From the NCBI GenBank assembly GCA_029259835.1, contig JAJDEL010000085.1, positions 1 to 16,690 of the forward strand: a DNA stretch of 16,690 bases, written 5' to 3'. The notes below the pieces were generated by a model that was given only the letters and a program-made list of their open reading frames with translations, did not search any database and was not told where the DNA came from. How positions within the stretch are numbered: the first letter of the stretch is position 1; every line of letters starts with the position of its first letter. The stretch is from Planctomicrobium sp. GTDB lineage: Bacteria > Planctomycetota > Planctomycetia > Planctomycetales > Planctomycetaceae. The translations under genes and the position numbers were made by a program. Positions 1 to 7,553 of this stretch are shown one piece after another.

Positions 1-1
1 T

Positions 2-47
2 TGAAGAAAGAGAACAGAGTCTTGTGAAGGAAGAGAACAGAGTCTTG
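2..47. repeat. Two tandem copies of a 23-bp repeat
   Basis: Positions 2-24 and 25-47 are head-to-tail copies of a purine-rich 23-bp unit with one mismatch (A at 7 against G at 30). Both copies share the core AGAGAACAGAGTCTTG (9-24 and 32-47). The array may continue left of the window. It lies immediately before the transposase remnant, in what looks like an integrated element. Its function is unknown. Confidence 0.75.
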
Positions 48-64
48 CAAGTCTGGTTTGGCTG

Positions 65-275
65 TGCATCACGGCAAGAGAAGTCATTTTATTCAACCTC
101 GACTGAGCATCCGAATTCCGCATGGGTAGTTGATTAGACTGAACGATTCCTCGATGAAACTGCTGGACGTGAACACAAGCCTGAAATTGTGATTCACGAC
201 AGGGATACGAAGTTCAATAAGGAGTTCAGTGAGACGATCAAGAACCGAGGAGCTCGAGCTAATCTTGCAGGGTAA
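65..275 (+). pseudogene. Remnant of an IS transposase / integrase-core (rve) protein
   Basis: A broken coding remnant reads TAREV (71-85), then after a one-base shift FYSTSTEHPNSAWVVD (87-134), an in-frame TAG stop at 135-137, and TERFLDETAGREHKPEIV (138-191) followed by IHDRDTKFNKEFSETIKNRG (192-251). The frame closes at TAA 273-275. The HDRDTKF stretch with a preceding beta strand is typical of the second catalytic Asp region of DDE rve-type transposases common in planctomycetes. The start, the first Asp region and the C-terminal Glu region are missing, and the family resemblance stops at about position 251. It cannot make an active enzyme. The family call rests on motif recognition; the exact IS family is not determined. 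Confidence 0.7.
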
Positions 276-575
276 AAAAACTCAGCCGACGTTTAAAGTT
301 CTTTGGCTATTTGATTTTGTTGTTGATTTCGGAACCGAAATCTTGCTCGAATTGCATCGGGAGTGGGGGCGTATCGAGTCGGTTTCAGTCCGTGAACTGA
401 CCCCTTTTCGCTGTCAACGCAGTGTAAAGGAGTGATGTTTCAATATCATCAACCAAAGTATCGACATCAAATCTCAAACAGCCGGAACATCCGGTTCCGG
501 CGACACTACGTGCGCAACGCTTCGGGTTCCGCAACTGCGTAGAAGTCCAGGTTCAGTGACACTTGTCGGAGTATT
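276..575. other. Gene-free stretch downstream of the IS remnant and the integrase stop
   Basis: No convincing gene was found. The open frames here have no family resemblance and no clear ribosome-binding site. The only clear structure is the perfect hairpin at 481-501. The stretch is probably degraded mobile-element DNA. Confidence 0.5.
481..501. repeat. Perfect 8-bp inverted repeat (hairpin)
   Basis: GCCGGAAC (481-488) and GTTCCGGC (494-501) pair perfectly around a 5-nt loop. It lies 75-95 nt past the stop codon of the minus-strand integrase. It could therefore stop or stabilise that transcript, but no T-tract follows on the minus strand. It could equally be a leftover end of an IS or a small repetitive palindrome. 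Confidence 0.55.
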
Positions 576-1742
576 CTATTCAGTCGCCCGATGTGCTTGA
601 TCTCGCATGTGGTCTGGGCTATGTGACAAGTGCTGATAAACCCGAGCAAGGGTGGATGGATCTTTGTGCCCCATGAGAAGAGCGACTGTGAGCGGATCAA
701 CTCCACGCTTCAAGGCGTTTGTTGCCCACGAATGCCTCAGTGCGTAAAGCGAATATCGAGGAGCCACCTTGCTAGCCATTCGCTTTAACAATTTCTCTTT
801 GGCTTCTTGGCGTAACTCAGCCGGTCGTTTCTTTCGCTTGATCCCTTTTTCACTCTTGGTTGGCGACAACGTTTTGATGAACTTTGCAATTTCTTGCTCA
901 CTCGGCTCTCGACCAGACTCCTTCAACACTGCTTTTCCCATTCGTGTTTGAATCCGATCAAAGCAACAGTTCACGGCTTCGCTGGTCCAAGCTGAGCCTC
1001 GGCTATTACGAAACAATTTCCCGGTGGGGTAGATCTCAAGCAAACGCTGAGAAATCGAAAACGCGACATCGTTCAGGTAGATAATCCGAGGTGATTTTTT
1101 TCCCTTCGACTCTTTCGAAGGAAACACCCAGCGAGCATTCTTGACATCAACCCAGTTTGCGACAACTCGTAGAGATTCCTGCGGACGACAACCTGTCTGG
1201 TAGGTTGTCACAAGCAAATCCCGAACTCGTGGGTCAGATACAAATGACAACAGTCGGTCAAACTCGCCTTGAGAGAGATAGACATCCTTGTGCTCGGCAC
1301 CAGGAACATCCAGTGCTTCAAGTGGATTGGAATCAATCCGGCCTTGCCGCTTTGCCCAAGTCAGACAGCGTTTGATGCTGCGGAAATAATTTCGCCGCGT
1401 TGTCTGAGCAATGTCATATTGATCGACCCACTGTTCAACATGAAAAGGCTTCAATGTCGACACACGCATCCCAGGGTATTTGTCGACAAAACGCTGCAAG
1501 CGGTGGCGATACCATTCGTAGGTGTCAGGAGAACGGTTTTTTTGTGTCCATTCAAGAAACGCATCAATAATCACTATGAGTGATTCCGGAGAAACAGCTT
1601 GTTCTCGCGGCTGGCCCATTAGTTGATGGTATTGACGGAACGCTTCTTCTTCGTTGGGACCAAGGTTGATCTGCTTGCGGTTGATCTCAACGTACCAAAG
1701 GCTGCGTGCTTTCTTGAAGAAAGGCTTGGGAAAGTGAGGCAT
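576..1742 (-). CDS. Tyrosine recombinase / phage-type integrase
   Basis: This 388-residue site-specific recombinase probably catalyses integration and excision of the element at the neighbouring tRNA-Arg. The N-terminal part (about residues 55-150) looks like the SAM-like core-binding domain and the rest is the catalytic domain. Visible catalytic residues are Arg186 (TGCRPQE), a likely Lys in SKGKKS (about 210-215), Arg336 in YALRH (Tyr in place of the usual His of HxxR), His359 (LLMGHKD) and nucleophile Tyr369 (RVYQHL). A basic insert of about 60 residues (roughly 265-328) separates the beta-hairpin Lys region from box II. The start at 1742 was chosen over the longer frame from 1805 because GGAGGG lies 6 nt upstream and the protein then begins MPHFPKPFFKKARSLWYVE, a natural-looking N terminus. 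It looks intact. It lies on the 3' side of the tRNA and points away from it, as in tRNA-borne islands. Confidence 0.93.
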   Translation of the reverse strand: MPHFPKPFFKKARSLWYVEINRKQINLGPNEEEAFRQYHQLMGQPREQAVSPESLIVIIDAFLEWTQKNRSPDTYEWYRHRLQRFVDKYPGMRVSTLKPFHVEQWVDQYDIAQTTRRNYFRSIKRCLTWAKRQGRIDSNPLEALDVPGAEHKDVYLSQGEFDRLLSFVSDPRVRDLLVTTYQTGCRPQESLRVVANWVDVKNARWVFPSKESKGKKSPRIIYLNDVAFSISQRLLEIYPTGKLFRNSRGSAWTSEAVNCCFDRIQTRMGKAVLKESGREPSEQEIAKFIKTLSPTKSEKGIKRKKRPAELRQEAKEKLLKRMASKVAPRYSLYALRHSWATNALKRGVDPLTVALLMGHKDPSTLARVYQHLSHSPDHMRDQAHRATE

Positions 1743-1849
1743 TGCGAACCCTCCAATCGTATCCAGGAAACGGAAACAACAGAGGCGAAGAAAAGTTCGC
1801 TTCACGATTCAGACCGGCTGCCACCGGGTATCCAAATCATAATTCAGCC

Positions 1850-1905
1850 CGACTTTTCGGACAACTTCTCGGACAAAGCCGATTCTTGAAGTTGCCGAAT
1901 TGTCG
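1850..1905. repeat. Direct and inverted repeat cluster between tRNA-Arg and the integrase
   Basis: ACTTTTCGGACA (1852-1863) is followed directly by ACTTCTCGGACA (1864-1875), a 12-bp tandem pair with one mismatch. The segment 1850-1868 read on the minus strand (GAAGTTGTCCGAAAAGTCG) recurs imperfectly on the plus strand at 1888-1905 (GAAGTTGCCGAATTGTCG), giving an interrupted stem with a loop of about 19 nt. It sits 20-75 nt beyond the tRNA 3' end and more than 100 nt before the integrase start. Candidate roles, all inferred, are integrase arm-type binding sites, an operator for the integrase, or a terminator of the tRNA transcript. There is no clear T-tract. Confidence 0.5.
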
Positions 1906-1925
1906 TAAGTCCTTTGATAGTAAAG

Positions 1926-1999
<74 letters not shown>

Positions 2000-2320
2000 G
2001 TTTTGTTGGACGCAATCTAGCAAGATCAAATTCGGATTTCCAGGGTTCCGAAATTCTATGCCGGGATGTTTCAGCGTAATTCAAAGATGATGGGCTTGGT
2101 TTCCCCACATCTTAAAATACGGGGTGCGAGTTGGGTCTCGCAATCGTTCCTTGACGTTGCTTTTCTTGACACGAAGAGTGCGTCGAAAGTTCGGTTTGAG
2201 GAGATCGTTGGTCGGCGTTTATCGTTATTTCACAACCTGACAGCCCTGTTTTTTGTTCGAATTCATGCCATGATGGTCTTCATACGTTCAGGCCTTGAAG
2301 TATTCAGAAGGTAGGATTCC
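2000..2320. other. Intergenic region between divergent tRNA-Arg and hydrolase gene
   Basis: This region should hold the minus-strand promoter for the tRNA and the plus-strand promoter for the hydrolase, but I cannot identify either with confidence. An open frame of 82 codons (2066-2314) has no recognisable protein character and no ribosome-binding site, so it is not called as a gene. Confidence 0.4.
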
Positions 2321-3343
2321 GTGGAAGAACAAGCCCGTCATAGTCGCTTTGCCAGGTCTCTGAAAGTTTCTGGAATTGGCGTATTTGTTTGGCTTGTCGT
2401 GGTTCTGGTGACCGTACGGACGATGCTGCATGCGTATCCAGGTGAGGGAAATGAGCCGCCGGCGGGGTATCCATCGACTCAGTTGATCAAACTGGCGTTT
2501 GTGACCGGACAGCTTAAGTTGGTGGATGTCGATCTCGCAGTGCCTGACTCAATCGAATTTCGAGAAGGGATTGAGTACGGAAAAGGTGGTGAGTCGTCAC
2601 TCAAGCTCGACCTCTATCTTCCGAAAGATCTCAAGGCGCCTGCACCGATCTTGATGTTTGTGCATGGAGGTGGTTGGTCGAAAGGGAAGCGAGGCGACTA
2701 CCGATATTACTGTGTGAAATTTGCAGAGCAAGGATATGTCGTGGCGACGATTTCGTATCGGTTGCGGGATGTCGCGTTGTTTCCGGCAGCAGTTGAAGAC
2801 ACGAAGTGTGCGGTGCGCTGGATGCGGGCGAACGCGGCGAAGTTTGACGGCGATTCAGATCGGATCGCGATGATCGGCGGGTCGGCTGGCGGTCACCTGG
2901 CAATGATGACTGGCTATTCGGCAGATGACACTGCGCTCGAAGGCACCGGCGGCAATCCTGATGTCAGTAGCCGCGTGCAGGCGGTTGTCAATCTGTACGG
3001 ACCCGTCGACATGACAACCGAGTACGCTAGGAATCACGAATTGATCATCAGTTATCTCGGAAAGTCCTATGCAGAGGCTCCGGACCTGTACGAACGCTGT
3101 TCACCGCTTCACTATGTCAGTGCTGATGATTCGCCGACGCTGATTTTCCACGGTTCGCTTGATGAACTTGTCCCGATCAGCCAAGCCGAACGACTTGACG
3201 AAGCACTTGAAAAAGCGGGAGTGGAACACGAATTCTATCCACTCAAAGGCTGGCCACACACAATGGATGCGGCGCAAGTTGTCAATGATTATTGCATGGC
3301 GCGGATGTTGGACTTTTTTGAGAAGCATTTAGGTGCAAACTAA
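2321..3343 (+). CDS. Membrane-anchored alpha/beta-hydrolase, esterase/lipase (BD-FAE/HSL-like)
   Basis: A 340-residue carboxylesterase-like hydrolase. A hydrophobic segment at about residues 16-34 (SGIGVFVWLVVVLVTV core) is an uncleaved signal or membrane anchor, placing the enzyme in the periplasm or on the membrane. The catalytic domain runs from about residue 80 to the end. Visible motifs are the oxyanion-hole HGGGW (115-119), nucleophile Ser188 in GGSAGG, Asp281 in HGSLDELVP and His313 in WPHTMD. HGGGW plus GxSxG is typical of the Aes/BD-FAE esterases, which often remove acetyl or feruloyl groups from polysaccharides; the substrate here is not known. The start is GTG at 2321: a TAG stop lies three codons upstream in the same frame, and AGGA sits 5 nt before the start. 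It is the first of four closely spaced plus-strand genes. Confidence 0.88.
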   Translation: MEEQARHSRFARSLKVSGIGVFVWLVVVLVTVRTMLHAYPGEGNEPPAGYPSTQLIKLAFVTGQLKLVDVDLAVPDSIEFREGIEYGKGGESSLKLDLYLPKDLKAPAPILMFVHGGGWSKGKRGDYRYYCVKFAEQGYVVATISYRLRDVALFPAAVEDTKCAVRWMRANAAKFDGDSDRIAMIGGSAGGHLAMMTGYSADDTALEGTGGNPDVSSRVQAVVNLYGPVDMTTEYARNHELIISYLGKSYAEAPDLYERCSPLHYVSADDSPTLIFHGSLDELVPISQAERLDEALEKAGVEHEFYPLKGWPHTMDAAQVVNDYCMARMLDFFEKHLGAN

Positions 3344-3397
3344 TTTTCGAGAACGAATCATGTTCAACCGAGACATACCTGAAAGGCGGATCGAGTC

Positions 3398-4519
3398 ATG
3401 GCACTCACTGAACTAGAGATTTCAGGCTACCGATCGCTACGAAACATTCAATTGCCGCTTCAGCAACTTAATGTCGTGACCGGTCCGAATGGTTCAGGGA
3501 AATCAAACCTGTACCGATCACTCTGGTTGATCGCTCAAATTTGTGAAGGGTCGTTTGCGAAATCAATTGCCAAAGAGGGCGGTTTTCTGTCCGCAATGTG
3601 GGCCGGTCCACGGCTGAATCATAAGAAGCCGTTCAGAATGTCGCTCGGCTTCAGCACAGATGACGTAACATTTCAGTTGGTCACTGGGTTTCCGCAGCCG
3701 TCTGGCTCTCTCTTTTGTTTCGATCCAGAGATCAAAGAAGAAGTGATTTGGGTAGGGCCACAACGGCGAAAGGCATCAACTCTGCTGGAGCGAAAAGCAG
3801 GTCTAACCTGGTTCCGAGATATGAATGGCGAGCGAGTCGAGTATTTAGTGACGCTTTCGGAAAACGAATCGATTCTTTCGCAGCTTCGTGAGCCGCATCA
3901 GTTTCCGGAATTATTTCAATTGCGAGAAGAGGTGAGAGACTGGCGATTTTACCACACTTTCCGCACAGACGACGAAGCTCCGGTGCGCTCGCCGCAGGTC
4001 AGTGTTCGCACGCCTGTGCTGAGTCACGATGGAAGCGATCTCGCAGCGGTACTCGCAACGATTTTGGAAATCGGAGACGCTGAGAAATTGTACGAAACAA
4101 TCTCACAGGCTCTGCCGGGACGAACGTTGAGGATCATTAGTAATGAACCTGACTTCACTCAAAAGTCACCTCGTTCCACTGAACTTGGAATTGGTCTGGA
4201 AGCCGATGGATGCTCCAGAACTCTTCTCGCTCGCGAACTCTCCGATGGAACGTTGAAATTCCTCTGTCTCGCTGCGGCACTACTTAGTCCGCGTCCACCA
4301 TTTTTGATTGCATTGAATGAACCAGAAGCGAGCCTGCATCCTGACCTGCTCGTCCCCCTTGCACGACTCATCGTTGATGCTTCCGAGTTTTCACAAATTT
4401 GGGTGAGTACCCATTCAATGGCATTAGCAGACGCCATCACTGAAATCTCCGAAGTTCAAGCGCTGCAACTCTCTTTATCGAATGGAGAGACAATCATTGA
4501 ATCTTGCTATGATGAATAA
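3398..4519 (+). CDS. Orphan AAA/ABC-type ATPase (COG4637/AAA_21-like)
   Basis: A 373-residue ATPase of the RecF/OLD-like ABC-ATPase class. The N terminus (LTELEISGYRSLRNIQLPL) leads into Walker A GPNGSGKS (residues 29-36). An ABC-signature-like LSDGT lies at 281-285, Walker B is FLIALNEPEASLHPD (about 302-316), and a switch His is in STHS (337-340). The aspartate usual in Walker B 'DEPE' is Asn307 here. I recall NEPE as common in this predicted-ATPase subfamily, so it need not mean loss of function. The middle (about 60-250) is variable, without a long coiled-coil arm or zinc hook. There is no TOPRIM domain and no partner gene: the neighbours are an esterase and an epimerase. A role in DNA repair or phage defence is possible but unsupported. 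The ribosome-binding site is weak (GGCGGA, 8 nt before ATG). Confidence 0.85.
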   Translation: MALTELEISGYRSLRNIQLPLQQLNVVTGPNGSGKSNLYRSLWLIAQICEGSFAKSIAKEGGFLSAMWAGPRLNHKKPFRMSLGFSTDDVTFQLVTGFPQPSGSLFCFDPEIKEEVIWVGPQRRKASTLLERKAGLTWFRDMNGERVEYLVTLSENESILSQLREPHQFPELFQLREEVRDWRFYHTFRTDDEAPVRSPQVSVRTPVLSHDGSDLAAVLATILEIGDAEKLYETISQALPGRTLRIISNEPDFTQKSPRSTELGIGLEADGCSRTLLARELSDGTLKFLCLAAALLSPRPPFLIALNEPEASLHPDLLVPLARLIVDASEFSQIWVSTHSMALADAITEISEVQALQLSLSNGETIIESCYDE

Positions 4520-4663
4520 AACCGTTGGAATGGTGGAACAAATCAAATCGCAACCGAAATGTGAACGCATTGATTGACCACGTCGCTAGATTCCGGTCCA
4601 ATGTGTCTTGGTAATTTGAATTCATGGCTCGGTGGGGCCGATGTTGTTTGAGGAGAACTCTCG

Positions 4664-5506
4664 ATGAAATATGGCTTGAACTTGCTGCTGTGGACCTCCA
4701 GTGTTGATGAGTCAATCTTTCCAACTCTTGATAGCATCAAGGAATGGGGCTACGACGGCGTCGAGCTGCCTGTCTTTGAAATGGAAGAAGCAGCTTACAA
4801 GAAAATTGGGGCAAAGTTGGATGAACTGGGTTTCGGTCGAACGGCTGTGACGGTTTGTACTCCGGAGGAGAATCCGATTTCCGAAGATTCCGCGATTCGT
4901 CAGGCAGGCGTTGACCGTCTCAAAAAAGCAATTGATATGTGTGCCGCTTCTGGTTGCACTCATTTGCTCGGACCGATTCACTCTGCACTTGGACACTTCG
5001 TTGGTCGAGGACGGACTGAAGAGGAATGGAAGTGGGGGCAGGAAAGCCTTGCAAAGGCTGCTGATCACGCACAGGCAAACGATGTGACACTTGTCGTTGA
5101 ATACCTGAATCGCTTCGAGTGCTACTTCCTCAACTGTGCGGAAGACACGGCCCGGTTTACTCGAGAAGTGAATCATCCAAACTTGAAAATGATGTACGAT
5201 ACGTTCCATGCGAACATTGAAGAGAAGTCACCCTCGGCAGCGATCAAGGTTTGTGCCGATCAGATGGTGCATGTGCATATCTCCGAGAATGATCGCTCGA
5301 CTCCAGGAGAAGGAGGCGTGAACTGGGAAGACAACTGGGCCGCCTTGAAAGAGGTCAACTACGACGGATGGCTGATGATCGAAGCTTTCGGCCTTGCTCT
5401 GCCTGAACTCGCAGCGGCAACTTGTATTTGGCGTCGGATGTTCCCGACAGAAGAGCACCTCGCCAAGGAAGGCTTGAAGTTCATGAAGGCGAACATGGAA
5501 GGTTAA
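4664..5506 (+). CDS. Ketose 3-epimerase-like sugar isomerase (D-tagatose/D-psicose 3-epimerase family, AP_endonuc_2 TIM barrel)
   Basis: A 280-residue TIM-barrel protein of the xylose-isomerase-like superfamily. The metal ligands expected for ketose 3-epimerases are all visible: Glu146 (LVVEYLNRFE), Asp179 (MMYDTFH), His205 (VHVHISEND) and Glu240 (WLMIEAF). Their spacings (33, 26, 35) match those of the ligands I recall for Agrobacterium D-psicose and Pseudomonas D-tagatose epimerases (Glu152, Asp185, His211, Glu246). The substrate-contact residues Glu152, His182 and Arg211 also sit at equivalent offsets. It should therefore invert C3 of a ketose using a divalent metal in the cytoplasm; the true sugar is unknown. 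Planctomycetes encode many paralogues of this fold, so a different hydroxy-ketone substrate is possible. GAGGAG lies 8 nt before the ATG, supporting the start. Confidence 0.88.
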   Translation: MKYGLNLLLWTSSVDESIFPTLDSIKEWGYDGVELPVFEMEEAAYKKIGAKLDELGFGRTAVTVCTPEENPISEDSAIRQAGVDRLKKAIDMCAASGCTHLLGPIHSALGHFVGRGRTEEEWKWGQESLAKAADHAQANDVTLVVEYLNRFECYFLNCAEDTARFTREVNHPNLKMMYDTFHANIEEKSPSAAIKVCADQMVHVHISENDRSTPGEGGVNWEDNWAALKEVNYDGWLMIEAFGLALPELAAATCIWRRMFPTEEHLAKEGLKFMKANMEG

Positions 5507-5576
5507 GGCCAAGCAATGGAATTTTTGCCGCACGCTTCAACTACGCGACGAAAGCAAAAGCAGTCAGTTCACATTG

Positions 5577-7088
5577 ATGACACAGTCCGGAAAAGTTTAT
5601 TTGGTCGGAGCCGGTCCTGGTGACCCAGGGCTGTTGACGCTCAAAGGCAAACGCTGCCTCGAAGAGGCGGACCTCGTTTTGTACGACGGTCTCGCGAACC
5701 CATTGTTGCTAAGGCACACACACGCAACGGCAGAACGAACCAGCCGGGCTGATTCAGATGGCAGGCGAACGCTCGATCAGTCCGAGATCAATCAACGCCT
5801 TGTTGAAGCCGGACTTGCTGGAAAAATTGTCGTCCGGCTCAAAGGTGGCGACCCGTTCATTTTTGGTCGTGGAAGTGAAGAAGCGAAAGCGCTGGCGGAT
5901 GCTGGTGTTCCTTATGAAGTTGTCCCAGGGATTACGGCAGCGACAGCAGCTTCCGAATATGCCGGGATTTCAATGACACATCGCGAGCATGCTTCGGCCG
6001 TCGCGTTTGTGACCGGTCACGAAGACCCAACAAAGCCGGAGTTGGCTCTCGATTACGAACACCTTGCAAATTTTCCAGGGACACTCGTCTTTTATATGGG
6101 GCTGCATCGTCTGCCTGCGATTGCTTCTTCGCTGATTGAAAACGAAAAATCGAAACAGACGCAGGTCGCTGTGATTTCGCGCGGTAGCACCCCTTTGCAA
6201 AGAACAGTGACAGGCACGTTGGAGAACATTCCGCAACTTGTCAAAGCAGCTGGTCTGCGACCACCATCGCTAATTATCGTTGGTGAGTGTGTTAGTCAAC
6301 GAGATGAAATCAACTGGTTCGAATCGCTTCCGTTGGCTGGGATGACGATTGGTATCACTCGTCCAGAAGATCAGGCAGACAACGCGATTGAACTCGCTCA
6401 TGCTCTCGGCGCACAGCCTTTATTGATGCCGACGATTGAAATTCATCCGATTGGTGATTGGTCAGAAGTTGATACTGCGATTCATTCAATTCAGAACTAC
6501 GACTGGATCACGTTCACGAGCGTGAACGGCATTGATGCGTTTCTGCGGCGTGTGTGGGATTTAGGATACGATAACCGGATTCTCTCCAACACAAAGATCG
6601 CCTGCATTGGACCAGCCACGGCAGAACGGCTGAAAACGTATTCGCTACGCGCAGACGTTGTTCCTGAAATTTATCGAGGGGAAGAACTCGCCAACTCACT
6701 CGTGGAGCATGTTGACGGCAAGAAAGTTCTCTGGCCGCGAGCGAATCGTGGACGCGAAATTCTGCCAGAAATTTTGACAGCAGCAGGCGCGGAAGTTCAT
6801 AGTCTGGTCGTGTACGACCACCGTGATGTCGAAGGTTTCTCAGAAGAAGTGATCAAGACTCTCGTCAACGGTGAAGTCGACTGGATTGGCCTGAGCAGCC
6901 CGACGATCGCCAGGAACATCGCCAACCTTATCTCGAAATTCGATCTCAACAGCGTTCCCAGGTTGGTTGCAATTAGCCCGGTGACCGAACAAGCAGCAAT
7001 GGAAGCCGGGTTAGAAGTTTCTACGGTAGCTACAGTCCATACGTGGGACGGAATCTTCGACGCAATTGTTCACTTGGTGAAGCGTTAA
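5577..7088 (+). CDS. cobA-hemD: Fused uroporphyrinogen-III C-methyltransferase / uroporphyrinogen-III synthase
   Basis: A 503-residue bifunctional tetrapyrrole enzyme. The N-terminal half (about 4-250) is an SAM-dependent uroporphyrinogen-III methyltransferase, with VGAGPGDPGLL (10-20), LYDGLANPLLL, VRLKGGDPFIFGRGSEEA (86-103), VVPGITAATAASEYAGI, and VISRGSTPLQRTVTGTL near the end. It makes precorrin-2 for siroheme or cobalamin. The C-terminal half (about 255-503, from GMTIGITRPEDQA) resembles HemD uroporphyrinogen-III synthase, which cyclises hydroxymethylbilane; ITFTSVNGIDAFL, IGPATAERL and WIGLSSPTIARNI are characteristic. One chain would thus make the macrocycle and methylate it. ATG at 5577 is preferred over the adjacent in-frame TTG at 5574; no clear Shine-Dalgarno site is present. 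It sits 70 bp after the epimerase gene. No other tetrapyrrole genes are visible here. Confidence 0.93.
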   Translation: MTQSGKVYLVGAGPGDPGLLTLKGKRCLEEADLVLYDGLANPLLLRHTHATAERTSRADSDGRRTLDQSEINQRLVEAGLAGKIVVRLKGGDPFIFGRGSEEAKALADAGVPYEVVPGITAATAASEYAGISMTHREHASAVAFVTGHEDPTKPELALDYEHLANFPGTLVFYMGLHRLPAIASSLIENEKSKQTQVAVISRGSTPLQRTVTGTLENIPQLVKAAGLRPPSLIIVGECVSQRDEINWFESLPLAGMTIGITRPEDQADNAIELAHALGAQPLLMPTIEIHPIGDWSEVDTAIHSIQNYDWITFTSVNGIDAFLRRVWDLGYDNRILSNTKIACIGPATAERLKTYSLRADVVPEIYRGEELANSLVEHVDGKKVLWPRANRGREILPEILTAAGAEVHSLVVYDHRDVEGFSEEVIKTLVNGEVDWIGLSSPTIARNIANLISKFDLNSVPRLVAISPVTEQAAMEAGLEVSTVATVHTWDGIFDAIVHLVKR

Positions 7089-7553
7089 GCGATTCGCGAA
7101 ACTAAGCGGCATGCTCTTTAATTTCTGAACTCGTTGTTACCTCTCATGTCGGAAGTTTCGCTGGGGCAGTTTCCTGAGAATTTATACGGGAGCATGCCCT
7201 TGTGAAAACGGAGCCATCATGGTTCTTGTCAGTCTACTACTCCAAAAAATAGGGACTGAAGCAACACCAGATGCTTCGAGCACTGCAATGGGGTGATCGG
7301 GCAAATGGAGATCGATTGTTGCCAGCCTCTTGATCGTTACAGGCAACGGGTTCTCTCTTAGAGGTAGGTTCTCATTTGGTTGGTTGATCTGATTTTAACA
7401 GCTTCACCGTCGAGATTTTCATGCGGTGGATGGGCAACGTGATTGCTCTCGGAGAGCCGGATTCGTGGTGTTTTTAGAGGTAATGTTGCAAATTCACAAC
7501 GAAGTAGGAGTTGACGCAACTTGCATTTTGACTGGGTTCTGATCGTGAGGTAT
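7089..7553. other. Intergenic region before the giant FHA gene
   Basis: There is no confident gene. It contains a 9-bp inverted repeat with distant arms, GGCATGCTC (7108-7116) and GAGCATGCC (7190-7198). A possible 25-codon open frame (7219-7296, starting MVLVSLLLQK) follows a CGGAG box, but it is too short to judge. The promoter of the giant gene presumably lies here; I could not identify it. Confidence 0.4.

Noticed and set aside
229..435. 68-codon plus-strand open frame after the IS remnant
   Set aside because: It partly overlaps the transposase remnant in another frame, has no family resemblance and no ribosome-binding site.
2066..2314. 82-codon plus-strand open frame between tRNA-Arg and the hydrolase
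   Set aside because: No recognisable domain, odd composition and no convincing ribosome-binding site; treated as intergenic.
3398..4519. Complete anti-phage system around the ATPase
   Set aside because: No nuclease, TOPRIM, reverse transcriptase, toxin or other effector gene adjoins it; the neighbours look metabolic.
7219..7296. Possible 25-codon leader peptide with a CGGAG box upstream of the giant gene
   Set aside because: Too short to judge from sequence alone and about 260 bp from the next gene.
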